DNA from: Treponema bryantii
GTDB lineage: Bacteria; Spirochaetota; Spirochaetia; Treponematales; Treponemataceae
Assembly (NCBI RefSeq): GCF_036492245.1
Contig: NZ_AP025286.1
Coordinates: forward strand, 868,001-932,000
Length of the DNA: 64,000 nucleotides
Direction of reading: 5' to 3'
Below are positions 24,390-34,170 of the stretch, piece by piece. How positions within the stretch are numbered: position 1 is the first letter of the stretch; the number at the start of each line of letters is the position of its first letter. Position numbers and translations under genes: made by a program. The notes below the pieces were generated by a model. That model did not search any database. It was not told the origin of the DNA and saw only the letters and a list, made by a program, of their open reading frames with translations.

Positions 24390-26366
24390 TTAGGAATTTC
24401 TGGATGCGTGCTTTATCTCTTTCTCTTTATAGAGTACCTGGTCTGCTTTTGAAAGCAGTTCATCAAGTTCACAGTTTTCAGGAGTAAACTCAACATAACC
24501 AAGACTGATGGAAAGGGTAATCGGAAGTTCTGCTTTTTCAGAATAAAGCCTGTTCAGCTGATCCAAACGCTGTCTTATTGCAGATATATAGCCTTTTGTA
24601 AGTCCGGTTGAAACAATTGCAAATTCATCGCCGCTGAGACGTCCGACTATATCTGATTCGCGGAAAGCTTCAATAAGAATCTTTGCTTCTGTCTGAATTG
24701 CTATGTCGCCTACTTTATGACCCCAGGTATCGTTGATTTTTTTGAGGCCATCCATATCTGCAAAGAAAACAATACCACTTTTTCCGTTTTTGGCGGCACG
24801 TTTGAGTTCTTTTTCTGCATGGTCAATAAAGCCACGGCGATTAAGAACCTTTGTCAGTTCATCTTCGATAGACTGGATATTAAGTTCGTGATTATTCTTT
24901 AAAAGCCGTTCGTTACGGTTAGAAAGCACTTCGTTTATATCCAATGTCTGATTAAATTCATAGGCATGTGCAATGGCGTTTATAATCAGCTTCAGATATA
25001 TATGATGCATTTCAAATTTTGTGTTTGGAACCTGAATTATCAGATATCCATACTGCTTTTCACCCGCAAAAATAGCATGAAGGATATAAACTCCTGACAT
25101 CTGTGCAAAATAAGTATCCGGCAAAAGCTTTTTATGAGGATTGATTTCAATTCCTTTATCATCATAAGGAATAATCTGCTTGTTATTATCAATATAACTG
25201 CGTAAATATGCCTTATCTGGAATAACAATGGTCTCTTCTTTCTTAAAACTTACTGGTTTTTCATAAAGAACAACTGCCATTGAGCTGAAATTAAGCTGCA
25301 CTGTAATTTGTGAAAGGGTTCCGAAAAGTTCTTTTAAGGTATGAGTGGTATGGAAGGTATCAATCAGTGTGTAGATTGCTACTGTATCAGAAAAGTGTTG
25401 TGTATATTTTTCCAGAGTTTCTGAATTTAAGCGCTGATTCTGAATGTTTTTTCCTTCCTGATTTTTACTTGCAAAGGTTGTATTACTCTGTGTAATACAG
25501 CCGCAGGATTGTCTGTAAATAGGAGAGGCGGAAGTTTTTGTCTCTCGTGGAATTGTTGCGCCGGTAAGCAGTTTATGTGCAAGTTCTGATGCCTTGTATC
25601 CCTGCTCAAAAATATTCTGATCTATAGTAGAAAGTGAAGGAGTTGTAAAGGAAGCTCTGGTAGAATCATCAAAACCAATGACTTTTACCTGTTTTGGAAC
25701 TTTTACTCTAAGTTCTTCAAGGGCTTCCATGCAGCCTTCTGCCATGAGGTCATTTGCAGCAACAAGAGCATCAAATTCTATTTCATTTTTTGATTTAAAT
25801 CTGTCTAAGGTGATGTTTTTTGCAGCTTCTCTTATAAAATAGCCTTCTATTGTCCAGTCCGGGTTGTATTTCAGACCATTTTTCTGCAGGGCTTTTTTGA
25901 AGGCATCAAAACGAACCAGAGCTTCACTGGAATTGGTAGCATTTGCTGAAACAAAACCGATTTTTGTACAGCCGTGAACATTTTTAAGATGGCTTACAAT
26001 CTGATCAAAGGCTTTGTCGCAGTCGCAGCTGGTATAATGTACATCTTTGAACGGTAAATCTACGGCAATTGAAACAATCGGTTTTTTTGTAAAAGGCTCT
26101 AAAAATTTGCGCAGTTCTTCTTCTTTGATATAGGTCTCGTAGGTGCTTGAGACCAGCATGAGCAGGTCAATATCATCAGAATTCAGAATTTCGGCAGAAG
26201 CCCAGTACTGATATTCATAAAGTCCATAAGGGTAGTGCGGCTGATTTGTCTGAGCAAGAATCAACTGCACATCCTTATCTTTTGTATAATAAGCGGCTGC
26301 TCCCTGAGCTACGGTAAGGGCATATTCTACTGTCAGATTATGAACAAATAATGCTACCTTTTTCAT
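24390..26366 (-). CDS. LacI-type sensor domain fused to GGDEF diguanylate cyclase (paralogue 1)
   Basis: About 658 residues. Residues 1-300 form a periplasmic-binding-protein-like fold of the LacI sugar-sensor type (MKKVALFVHNL..., HLKNVHGCTKIGFVSA, VIGFDDSTRASFTTPSLSTIDQ, YRQSCGC). There is no signal peptide, no transmembrane helix and no DNA-binding HTH, so it should work in the cytoplasm. A middle helical region leads to the GGDEF domain (about 490-655). The active site is GRLSGDEF and an I-site RESD lies five residues upstream, so product inhibition is expected. The ATG at 26366 aligns with the paralogue at 35169; a TTG at 26378 is the alternative. It follows pepF directly. Confidence 0.88.
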   Translation of the reverse strand: MKKVALFVHNLTVEYALTVAQGAAAYYTKDKDVQLILAQTNQPHYPYGLYEYQYWASAEILNSDDIDLLMLVSSTYETYIKEEELRKFLEPFTKKPIVSIAVDLPFKDVHYTSCDCDKAFDQIVSHLKNVHGCTKIGFVSANATNSSEALVRFDAFKKALQKNGLKYNPDWTIEGYFIREAAKNITLDRFKSKNEIEFDALVAANDLMAEGCMEALEELRVKVPKQVKVIGFDDSTRASFTTPSLSTIDQNIFEQGYKASELAHKLLTGATIPRETKTSASPIYRQSCGCITQSNTTFASKNQEGKNIQNQRLNSETLEKYTQHFSDTVAIYTLIDTFHTTHTLKELFGTLSQITVQLNFSSMAVVLYEKPVSFKKEETIVIPDKAYLRSYIDNNKQIIPYDDKGIEINPHKKLLPDTYFAQMSGVYILHAIFAGEKQYGYLIIQVPNTKFEMHHIYLKLIINAIAHAYEFNQTLDINEVLSNRNERLLKNNHELNIQSIEDELTKVLNRRGFIDHAEKELKRAAKNGKSGIVFFADMDGLKKINDTWGHKVGDIAIQTEAKILIEAFRESDIVGRLSGDEFAIVSTGLTKGYISAIRQRLDQLNRLYSEKAELPITLSISLGYVEFTPENCELDELLSKADQVLYKEKEIKHASRNS

Positions 26367-26374
26367 TGCAATAA

Positions 26375-28189
26375 TCAATTATGTATCAGATTTCGCAATT
26401 CCGCAATTATTTTTTTGAATTCGTCACATGCATCCTGAACTGGACCTGTCTGAGACATATCTACGCCAGCAACTTTAAGTGCTTCAATAGGATAACGTGA
26501 ACCACCGCTCTTAAGGAACTTAAAGTAGTCTTCTCGTTCAGCTTCTCCGCCGTTTGTAACGCGTTTTGCAAGAGCAAGAGCTGCAGAAACACCTGTAGCA
26601 TACTTGTAAACGTAGAATGCGCTGTAGAAATGAGGTATACGGAGTCCTTCCATATCGCTGTTAGATTCAAAATGCATTTCCGGACCAAAGTACAATTCAA
26701 GAAGTTCACGGTAAATCTTGCGGAGCAGTTCTGGAGTAAGAGGAGTTCCACTTTCAACCAGTTCGTGAGCCTTAAGTTCAAACTCAGCAAACATTGTCTG
26801 TCGGTAGAGGGTTGCAAGAATGTCATCTGCACGCATTGCAAGAAGATATTTTTTCATATCTTCGTCTTTAGCATTCTTATAGAGATATTCAAATACGAGT
26901 TCTTCATTGAAAGTTGAGGCAACTTCTGCTTCAAAAATAGTGTAGTCATAGCACATAAACGGATTATTGTGTACTGCATACCAGCTGTGCATACTGTGTC
27001 CGCCTTCATGTGCCATTGTGAATACATCACGTATATTTTCTTCATTATAGTTGAGAAGAATATATGGATCTCCAATATAACATCCTGAACTGAAAGCACC
27101 GCTTCTTTTACCGATGTTTTCATAACGGTCTGCCCAGCCATTGAGTAAGCCGTTACAAAGACGGTCTGTGTATTCTTTTCCAAGTGGGGCAAGGGCATTG
27201 CGGCAGATTTCTACTGCTTCTTCGTAAGTTGTCTTTGTTTCAACTGATTTTACAAGAGGAACGTATACGTCGTAATGGCGGAGTTCTCCCTCTGCAAGGC
27301 CGAGCATTTCGCGGCGAAGCTTGTAATAGTCGTGGAGGGCTGGAAGATTCTTGTGAACACAGTCAATTAAGTTATGATATACAGAAGTTGGAACCTTGTT
27401 TCCGTAAAGAGCCTGTTCAAGAGAACTCTTATATCCGCGGGCACGCATGCTGAAAACATCCTGATTTACAGAACCTGCATAAAGGGCTGCAATAGTATTC
27501 TGATGTTCTTCAAACTTTGCATAGAATTTTTTATAAGCTTCTTCACGAACGGCGCGGTCCTGAGAATGCATGAAAAGACCCCAGGTAGTTTCTGTAAGTT
27601 GTTTTTCCTCACCGTTTTCGGTTACTGTACCGAAAGTCTTGTTCATATCAACATTTGTAAGTACGCTGAATGCTGTTTCTGCTGTCTGACCAGGTTGCAT
27701 GGCAAGAGAAAGAATTCTTTCTTCTTTTTCACTCAAAATATATTGCTTAAAATGTAAAAGTTTTTCTATAAAAATACGATAATCTGCAAAATCCGGCTGG
27801 CTAATCCATGTACGGAGCTTTTCTTCTTCAATTTCCTGAATTTCAGGATCAACAAAGCTTAATTCTGCCTGCATCTGGGTATAAGCCATCATTGCACGAC
27901 CGTCACGGTCTGTAGCCTGAGTATCATCTTCATCTGCTTCATGCTGAAGTGATGCATAGTGATAAACAGTTTCCATTACAAGATTTACTTTTTCAAGTTC
28001 TTTGAGTGCAGAAAGCAGAGTTTCAGCTGATTCGCCGAGGCGACCTTTAAAAGCTGCTGCTTTTTTAGTAAGTTCTGGAAGCGATTTAAGGGCTGCTTCC
28101 CATTCATAATCTGATTTATATATAGAAGATAAATCCCATTTATCCTTAGAAGGTACATCTTTTCTGGCTGGTATAGTTTTAGCGCACAT
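26375..28189 (-). CDS. pepF: Oligoendopeptidase F (M3 metallopeptidase)
   Basis: 604 residues, normal for PepF. The zinc site HEGGH near residue 393 (MAHEGGHSMHSWYAV) and the downstream Glu in FEAEVAST give a complete M3 active site. The N-terminal helical region carries KWDLSSIY, typical of PepF. It is a cytoplasmic peptidase cutting 7-17-residue peptides. AAGGAATAATT precedes the ATG. The stop codon overlaps the region of the sensor-GGDEF start, so the two genes are probably coupled. Confidence 0.95.
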   Translation of the reverse strand: MCAKTIPARKDVPSKDKWDLSSIYKSDYEWEAALKSLPELTKKAAAFKGRLGESAETLLSALKELEKVNLVMETVYHYASLQHEADEDDTQATDRDGRAMMAYTQMQAELSFVDPEIQEIEEEKLRTWISQPDFADYRIFIEKLLHFKQYILSEKEERILSLAMQPGQTAETAFSVLTNVDMNKTFGTVTENGEEKQLTETTWGLFMHSQDRAVREEAYKKFYAKFEEHQNTIAALYAGSVNQDVFSMRARGYKSSLEQALYGNKVPTSVYHNLIDCVHKNLPALHDYYKLRREMLGLAEGELRHYDVYVPLVKSVETKTTYEEAVEICRNALAPLGKEYTDRLCNGLLNGWADRYENIGKRSGAFSSGCYIGDPYILLNYNEENIRDVFTMAHEGGHSMHSWYAVHNNPFMCYDYTIFEAEVASTFNEELVFEYLYKNAKDEDMKKYLLAMRADDILATLYRQTMFAEFELKAHELVESGTPLTPELLRKIYRELLELYFGPEMHFESNSDMEGLRIPHFYSAFYVYKYATGVSAALALAKRVTNGGEAEREDYFKFLKSGGSRYPIEALKVAGVDMSQTGPVQDACDEFKKIIAELRNLIHN

Positions 28190-28261
28190 AATTATTCCTT
28201 TTGTTAATTATTTGTTTGTGTTGTATAACAACAGTGAGTATATAACTTTTTAAGAAGAGTG

Positions 28262-28756
28262 TCATTCGAGGAACAGATAATCGGTAAAATAAATGCTGCT
28301 GATTTTTCCAAGTGCCATGTCGGCATTTATTTCATCCATTATAACATTTACGATTTTTTCTTCGGTTTCGGTAAGAAGCTGATTTTTTGTTCTTGCAGAA
28401 AAATAAGCCTGAAATATTCCTTTTATAGTTCCGCTTTTTCGGGAAATCTCTTCAAAGAAAACAGTGTCGCCTGCAGGGTAGGCTAACCATGGGGAAAGAA
28501 TCATTATAGAGCCGCCTTCTTCTGAATCTGCCTTTGCTGTTGAAACGCGGATTGTCCCAAGTTCATAATAAGAAACTTCATCAGTGTCTGAAGGGCTCAT
28601 AAGACTTACTGCTTTTCCCTGGGCTATAAGATTTTGAGGTGTATTTTTTTTCCTTGCAGCCAGGGCGTAAATGGTTCCCACAAGAATTATGAACAGAATA
28701 AAAGCAATTATTGTGAGAAGAATTTTATTGAGAAGTTCGTCATTTATTCGTGACAT
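28262..28756 (-). CDS. FliL-like single-pass membrane protein
   Basis: 164 residues. There is a short cytoplasmic N-terminus and one transmembrane helix (about 11-33, ILLTIIAFILFIILVGTIYALAA). The extracytoplasmic domain follows the FliL pattern: YYELGTIRVS, then a helix around EEISRKSGTIKGIFQAYFSARTKNQL, then EEKIVNVIMDEINADMALGKISSIYFTDYLFLE at the C-terminus. FliL proteins surround the flagellar stator. This copy lies next to hflX and outside a flagellar cluster, so it may be a FliL paralogue with another role. The family call rests on the C-terminal pattern only. Confidence 0.6.
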   Translation of the reverse strand: MSRINDELLNKILLTIIAFILFIILVGTIYALAARKKNTPQNLIAQGKAVSLMSPSDTDEVSYYELGTIRVSTAKADSEEGGSIMILSPWLAYPAGDTVFFEEISRKSGTIKGIFQAYFSARTKNQLLTETEEKIVNVIMDEINADMALGKISSIYFTDYLFLE

Positions 28757-28780
28757 AGATTTCCTTCTATATAATAGATT

Positions 28781-30022
28781 TTATTCTGTGATGTATGGCG
28801 AAAGAAGTGCTGCCAGTCTTCCAGTTGCACGGGCTGTCAGATGAACTCCATCATCAAGCCATTCTTCTTTTTCAATACAGCCGGCTTTTTTCAGTTCGTT
28901 TATGAGAACTGTCTGTGTTGGCGGAAGAATATAATTTGCAACATCTCCATAAAGCAACTCGTATATCTTTGATTTCAAATCAAGGAAGCCGATTTCTTCT
29001 TTTGCACTAATCAGAATTGCATCAGGGAATTTTAGGCGGAGTTTCTGAAGAGTGTGATTTTCATCATCACCCTTATCAATCTTGTTCAAAAGTATGAGTC
29101 GTGGATTTTTATCTGCCCCAATATCTTCAAGAACATTACATACTGTATCATACTGGAATTCTGCATCCGGATCTGAAGAATCAAGAACGAGAAGGAGTAA
29201 ATCTGCATAAACTGCTTCTTCCAGAGTAGACTTAAAAGCGTCTATAAGGTGATGTGGAAGATTGCTTATGAATCCAACTGTATCTGTTATAAGAACTCCG
29301 GCACTTTCATTAAGCGGAAGTTTTCGGGTCAGCGGATCCAGGGTTGCAAAAAGTTTGTTTTCTACGTATGCGTCGGCACCTGTAAGTGCATTCAAAAGGG
29401 AAGATTTTCCGGCATTTGTATAACCAACAAGCGCACAGGAAGGCATTTTATCTCTCTGTTTACGCTGTGTTTTGCGGTTTAATTCAATTTCTGCCAGTTC
29501 TTTTTTGATTGCGCTTATTTTGTCGCGAACCTGGCGCTGATCCAGCTCAAGCTGAGTTTCTCCCGAACCTTTTGCACCAAATGCTCCACCGCGCTGTCGT
29601 GAAAAGTCCTTGTTCATATGGGCAAGTCGTGGAAGCGAGTAGGAAAGCCGTGCAAGTTCTACCTGAAGAACTGCTTCTTTTGTCTGAGCACGCTGTCCAA
29701 AAATACGTATGATAACTTCCTGCCGGTCAAAGCATGAAATACCGGAAAGTTCTTCCCAGTTTCTCTGCTTTCGTGGTTCAAGATTAAAGTCAAAAATAAT
29801 ACAGTCTGCCTCAATCTGTTTTGCAAGTTCTGCAATTTCCTGAGCCTTACCTTTGCCAATGCCATAGGCCGGATGAACTTCCATTCGGTTAAGAGTGAGA
29901 CGTTGAATTACATCCATGCCCAGAGTGAGCACCAGACCCTTGAGTTCCTGTAAATTGTTTCCGGGCTCTCCCACCAGTAATGCACGTGGAACAGCCTGCT
30001 GTTCTTTCTCTACATCAATCAT
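28781..30022 (-). CDS. hflX: Ribosome-associated GTPase HflX
   Basis: 413 residues. The N-terminal HflX domain (about 15-190, including YGIGKGKAQEIA and a glycine-rich GGAFGAKGSGETQLELDQR linker) is followed by a G domain with VGYTNAGKSSLLNAL (G1), DTVGFI (G3) and NKID (G4). HflX splits stalled or stressed ribosomes. It starts divergently from the gene at 30120. The FliL-like gene follows after about 25 bp. Confidence 0.95.
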   Translation of the reverse strand: MIDVEKEQQAVPRALLVGEPGNNLQELKGLVLTLGMDVIQRLTLNRMEVHPAYGIGKGKAQEIAELAKQIEADCIIFDFNLEPRKQRNWEELSGISCFDRQEVIIRIFGQRAQTKEAVLQVELARLSYSLPRLAHMNKDFSRQRGGAFGAKGSGETQLELDQRQVRDKISAIKKELAEIELNRKTQRKQRDKMPSCALVGYTNAGKSSLLNALTGADAYVENKLFATLDPLTRKLPLNESAGVLITDTVGFISNLPHHLIDAFKSTLEEAVYADLLLLVLDSSDPDAEFQYDTVCNVLEDIGADKNPRLILLNKIDKGDDENHTLQKLRLKFPDAILISAKEEIGFLDLKSKIYELLYGDVANYILPPTQTVLINELKKAGCIEKEEWLDDGVHLTARATGRLAALLSPYITE

Positions 30023-30072
30023 CGCGTTAAGTTTACCTCATTTATGATTATTCCGCAAATATTTTCGAGTTT

Positions 30073-30104
30073 TTGACATGCAGAAATCGGCCTTTTATGC
30101 CGAT
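30073..30104 (+). promoter_or_regulatory. Candidate promoter with embedded inverted repeat
   Basis: TTGACA (30073-30078) is followed after 17 bp by TATGCC (30096-30101). Between and over the -10 lies ATCGGC-CTTTTAT-GCCGAT (30086-30104), a perfect 6-bp inverted repeat in the position of an operator. The regulator is unknown. Confidence 0.4.
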
Positions 30105-30119
30105 AATGTATAAGTAGAA

Positions 30120-32504
30120 ATGACTTCTGGCCAGAAGATTGCTTTCAGTCTGCTAGCGGCGCTCGCGCTGTTTGCGGTTTTTGTCTTGAGTTTAAATTCC
30201 AGATTGTTTAAAACGCTGGAAACCAGATTTTATGCTCAGTCAAAAATCGAAGAAAACACGGGTCAGCTAGATAAGATTTCGGAGAGCTGTGATTCATACA
30301 TTTCGGAAATTCTCTCTTTAGTTGAAAAAGGTGACAATGCCTGGACAAAAAATGCCTCGGTGCGCTCATATTATGTCCAGAATCCTTCGGAAAGTGACGT
30401 AAATACACGCCGAAAGCTTACGGAAACACTTTTTTCAGATATTCCAGCCCTCAGTGGTATAAGAATTGTTGATAAGAACGGGCGAAACGTTCATTACAGT
30501 TCTTATGATGATACGGATTTACTGAAACAAAGCGGAATATCCAAAATCTACAAGAATTACAACGACATTATAAAAGACGCAGGTGAAATTCCGTTTGAGC
30601 AGCTTCAGAAAATCACAAGTGAAACAAAAACTGTTCTCCTTTGTGATGAAAACCGTTCCCGTCTTATTATCAGCGTTCCATTCTGCTGGGTAGATGGTAT
30701 TTATTCTGGAATTGCTCTTTTCTATCTGAATCTGAATGAAGTTGAAAATGAACTTATCCGTCGGGATGTAGTTTCGATGGGTAGGGGACTCACTCTTTAT
30801 TCTGATGATGATTATAACGGCGGATTTGTCCTTGATATTCCGCGTGGAACTAAAAATGAGTTCCGTACTCCGTTTATCAGCTACTGGAAGGCCAGAAGTG
30901 AAGTTTTACGTGGCGGAGATGCAGTTCAGCAGCCGCAGAAGCTTCTTGCAATGCCGGACGGCCGTTATTATGTGAGCCTTTCAAGTAACAGAATTGGAAA
31001 AATACGCATAAGTTCTGTATATACAAGTGATATTTTTGAGCTCTCTGCAGAAATCAGAATCCTCATTTATATCTGTATTTTTATTTCGATTCTGCTTGTA
31101 GTATTCTTGATTTTCAGTTTTATCCGTGATCCTATGGTTACACTTCAGAAGCGCATAAAAAAGATTCAGCTGGAAATTGTTGAAAACTATATTGATGGAA
31201 AAGAAAAACGCGAGTGGAATGATGTAGCACGTCATCTCCGCCAGCGCAGAAATGATTTAAGTGATGAAATTATAAAGAGTCTCCCTGTTCATTCAAAGAA
31301 ACGCCGAAAAGAGCTTTCTGATTATCTTGAAAAGAATTGGGAAGATATTTTTGCGATTTTTGAGAGTAAAGCAGGGGAAAGTACTGGAACTGCAGGAACA
31401 TCGGCAGCTGCAAATGCTTCTGGAACAACTGAATTAACTGGTGCATCAATTGCAGAAATCCGCCGTATGCTTGAAGAAGTTCTTCAGAACAGAAATATTG
31501 TAATGCCTGTTGCAGCAGCCGGGACAGGTGCCGTTGCAGGGGCTGCAGTGAGTGCGGTAAAAGCTGTTAAGACTCCAGTACAGGCCGATGAAGTTGAAGA
31601 ATTAGATGATGTTGATGAGCTTGATGATGCTGAAGAACTAGATGAAGTTGAGGAACTTGCTGACGATGTAGAAGACCTCGCAGAAGATGTTGATGAGATT
31701 GATGAAATCGAAGATCTTGCAGAAGACGTTGATGAGATTGATGAGGTCGAAGAGCTTGCCGAAGATGTCGAGGAGCTTTCAGAAGAAGCCGAGGTAACTG
31801 ACGAAGTCGAAGAGCTCGCAGAAGACAGCGATGTAACTGAGGAAGTCGAAGAAGTTTCTGAAGAGGTCGAAGAAGAACTCGAAGATGCAGACGAAGTAGA
31901 AGAACTGGACGAGGTAGAAGAACTCGATGAACTCGACGAAGTTGATGAGGAACTCGAGGCTCTTGATGAAGAAGAACAGGAAGAAAAATCAGAAAGAATT
32001 AAACTTGAAGCATACTTAAAATCTCTCGTAGCTCCAGAAAGAAAATATAGAACATCTAATGAAACATTCTTTGCATCAGAAAAATTCCCAACAGTAGAAA
32101 ATCTCTATGCAGAAGAGCTCAAACTTGGCGATTTCAGTCCATATTTTGTATCTGGGTCAGATACTATTGATATAAAACTCTATCCAATTCCTGAATATAA
32201 TCAGCCGGAAGTGGCAGAAACTGCACAGCCGGAGACATCCCCACAGGAAAATCAGGAAACTCCGGTAGAAGAACTTTCCGAAGAAATACCAGATTATCTT
32301 CCGGAACCAGATTTCTCAATGATATCTTTTGGTGAAAATATTGATCAGGAAATTCCAGAACTCGAAGATGCTTCTGCAGAATCAAATAAAACTAAAGAAG
32401 TAATCGTAGAAAATGACGGTGTATTCAGTATTTCAGAAGGGCTTGAGTATTCAGGTGTTGTTCAGGATGCTGATTTTAAAAAACTGGTAGATTCTATTCT
32501 ATAA
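30120..32504 (+). CDS. Two-TM sensor-like protein with long acidic repeat tail
   Basis: 794 residues, family not recognised. TM1 is at residues 7-24 and TM2 at about 308-332 (LIYICIFISILLVVFLIF). They flank a roughly 280-residue extracytoplasmic region resembling Cache-type sensor domains in size and layout. After TM2 comes a helical segment, then an Ala/Gly/Thr stretch (about 420-485). An extremely acidic region follows (about 488-620) of Glu-Leu-Asp-Glu-Val-type repeats, including two 13-residue copies of DLAEDVDEIDE(I/V)E. The C-terminal 170 residues are not repetitive. No kinase, cyclase or receptor domain is visible. It may be a structural or scaffold protein at the membrane. Confidence 0.8.
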   Translation: MTSGQKIAFSLLAALALFAVFVLSLNSRLFKTLETRFYAQSKIEENTGQLDKISESCDSYISEILSLVEKGDNAWTKNASVRSYYVQNPSESDVNTRRKLTETLFSDIPALSGIRIVDKNGRNVHYSSYDDTDLLKQSGISKIYKNYNDIIKDAGEIPFEQLQKITSETKTVLLCDENRSRLIISVPFCWVDGIYSGIALFYLNLNEVENELIRRDVVSMGRGLTLYSDDDYNGGFVLDIPRGTKNEFRTPFISYWKARSEVLRGGDAVQQPQKLLAMPDGRYYVSLSSNRIGKIRISSVYTSDIFELSAEIRILIYICIFISILLVVFLIFSFIRDPMVTLQKRIKKIQLEIVENYIDGKEKREWNDVARHLRQRRNDLSDEIIKSLPVHSKKRRKELSDYLEKNWEDIFAIFESKAGESTGTAGTSAAANASGTTELTGASIAEIRRMLEEVLQNRNIVMPVAAAGTGAVAGAAVSAVKAVKTPVQADEVEELDDVDELDDAEELDEVEELADDVEDLAEDVDEIDEIEDLAEDVDEIDEVEELAEDVEELSEEAEVTDEVEELAEDSDVTEEVEEVSEEVEEELEDADEVEELDEVEELDELDEVDEELEALDEEEQEEKSERIKLEAYLKSLVAPERKYRTSNETFFASEKFPTVENLYAEELKLGDFSPYFVSGSDTIDIKLYPIPEYNQPEVAETAQPETSPQENQETPVEELSEEIPDYLPEPDFSMISFGENIDQEIPELEDASAESNKTKEVIVENDGVFSISEGLEYSGVVQDADFKKLVDSIL
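31583..31990 (+). repeat. Degenerate acidic coding repeats
   Basis: Short Glu/Asp-rich units (GAAGTTGAAGAA and GATGTTGATGAG types) recur throughout. The clearest tandem pair is a 39-bp unit encoding DLAEDVDEIDEIE then DLAEDVDEIDEVE, at about 31674-31751. Confidence 0.7.
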
Positions 32505-32512
32505 ATACCTAC

Positions 32513-32541
32513 TTGTACTAAATCCCGCATAGAATTATAAT
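32513..32541 (+). promoter_or_regulatory. apt promoter
   Basis: TTGTAC (32513-32518), a 17-bp spacer and a perfect TATAAT (32536-32541). The apt ATG follows 34 nt later with GGAAGG as ribosome site. Confidence 0.6.
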
Positions 32542-32575
32542 AATTTCGTTATTTTTTTTTAACGGAAGGTTTCTT

Positions 32576-33106
32576 ATGACATTGGAGATGCTTGATAAGG
32601 CTGTGCGCCGTGTACCTGATTTCCCAAAACCAGGAATTCTTTTCTATGATATTACAGGAGTTCTTGTAAATCCTGATGCTCTTAAATTTTGTATTGAGCA
32701 GATGATTGAAAAATATAAGGATGTTAAATTCGATGCAGTTGCAGGTGTAGAAAGCCGTGGTTTTATTTTTGCAGCTCCATTTGCAGAAAAGCTCGGAATT
32801 CCTCTCGTATTGATTCGCAAAAAAGGAAAGCTCCCTGGAGAAACATACCAGTGCAGCTATTCTCTTGAATATGGTACTGCAACAATAGAAGTTCACAAAG
32901 CCGACATTAAAAAAGGCGGACGCTATCTTGTTGTAGATGATTTAATTGCTACTGGCGGCACGCTCGCAGCTGCCAAGAACCTGATTGAGCAGGGAGGCGG
33001 GGAAGTAACTGATTTCTTTGGCGTTATCGGTCTTCCCGCATTAAATTATAAGTCTGTTCTTGCACCTTGTAATGTAACAACACTCATTAACTATGATGGT
33101 GAGTAA
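32576..33106 (+). CDS. apt: Adenine phosphoribosyltransferase
   Basis: 176 residues, standard length. Diagnostic motifs are RRVPDFPKPGILFYDIT at the N-terminus, AGVESRGFIF, and the PRPP-binding VVDDLIATGGTLAA near residues 118-131. It converts adenine and PRPP to AMP in purine salvage. It appears to lead a plus-strand gene group with asnA (24 bp downstream). Confidence 0.96.
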   Translation: MTLEMLDKAVRRVPDFPKPGILFYDITGVLVNPDALKFCIEQMIEKYKDVKFDAVAGVESRGFIFAAPFAEKLGIPLVLIRKKGKLPGETYQCSYSLEYGTATIEVHKADIKKGGRYLVVDDLIATGGTLAAAKNLIEQGGGEVTDFFGVIGLPALNYKSVLAPCNVTTLINYDGE

Positions 33107-33130
33107 ACTTAATTTTTCAGGAACTGACTT

Positions 33131-34162
33131 ATGATTAAATTACCAAGTAAATATAAAGCAATTCTCGGAACTCGTGAAACCGAGCATGCAATTGTTGCAA
33201 TAAAAGATTTCTTCCAGCTGGCTTTGAGTACAGAACTCAACCTTACACGTGTTACTGCACCTCTTTTTGTAGATGCTGGAAAAGGAATTAACGATGACCT
33301 CAACGGTGTTGAGCGCCCGGTAAGCTTCCCTGTAAAAGATCTCGGGGATGCAAAAATGGAAATCGTTCAGTCACTTGCAAAATGGAAGAGACTGAAGATA
33401 ACTTCACTCGGACTTGAACCAGGCTTTGGTATCTATACTGATATGAATGCCCTCCGCCCTGATGAAGAACTTGATGCAATTCATTCTATATATGTAGACC
33501 AGTGGGACTGGGAAATGGCAATCGATCCAAAAGACCGTACTGTTTTCTATCTTCATGAAATTGTAAAGAAGGTTTACCGCTGTATTCAGAGAACAGAGTT
33601 CTTCCTCTACGACCGCTATCCACAGCTTAAACCAATTCTTCCAAAAGATATTAAGATTTTTTATGCAGACGATTTGCAGAGACAGTATCCAAAGCTGACT
33701 CCAAAAGAGCGCGAGGATAAGGTTGCAAAAGAGTACGGTGCTGTATTTATTACAGGTATAGGCGGTAAACTTGATGATGGAACTATTCACGATGGACGTG
33801 CTCCAGACTATGATGACTGGATTACTGAATGTGGAGACGGACACCGCGGACTTAATGGAGATATCCTTGTATGGAACCCTGTTCTTGAAAGAGCATTCGA
33901 GCTTTCTTCAATGGGTATTCGTGTAAGTCCAGAAAGTCTTAAGGCTCAGCTTGAAGAACGCGGCTGTCCTGAACGTGCTAAGTTTGAATTCCATTCACGT
34001 CTTCTCAACGGAGAACTTACACAGACTCTCGGTGGCGGTATCGGCCAGTCTCGTCTTTGTATGTTCCTGCTCCGCAAGGCTCACATTGGTGAAACTCAGG
34101 TAAGCGTTTGGACAGACGAAATCAAAGCTGACTGTAAAAAACACGGAATAGAACTGCTCTAG
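33131..34162 (+). CDS. asnA: Aspartate-ammonia ligase (asparagine synthetase A)
   Basis: 343 residues. AsnA-type class II synthetase fold with SFPVKDLGDAKMEIVQSLAKWKR, GLEPGFGIYTDMNALRPDE, YVDQWDWE, GIGGKLDDGTIHDGRAPDYDDW and the terminal GGGIGQSRLCMFLL (class II motif 3). It makes asparagine from aspartate, ammonia and ATP. An AGGA site precedes the ATG. The hypothetical gene at 34171 follows after 8 bp. Confidence 0.96.
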   Translation: MIKLPSKYKAILGTRETEHAIVAIKDFFQLALSTELNLTRVTAPLFVDAGKGINDDLNGVERPVSFPVKDLGDAKMEIVQSLAKWKRLKITSLGLEPGFGIYTDMNALRPDEELDAIHSIYVDQWDWEMAIDPKDRTVFYLHEIVKKVYRCIQRTEFFLYDRYPQLKPILPKDIKIFYADDLQRQYPKLTPKEREDKVAKEYGAVFITGIGGKLDDGTIHDGRAPDYDDWITECGDGHRGLNGDILVWNPVLERAFELSSMGIRVSPESLKAQLEERGCPERAKFEFHSRLLNGELTQTLGGGIGQSRLCMFLLRKAHIGETQVSVWTDEIKADCKKHGIELL

Positions 34163-34170
34163 TTGAAGAA

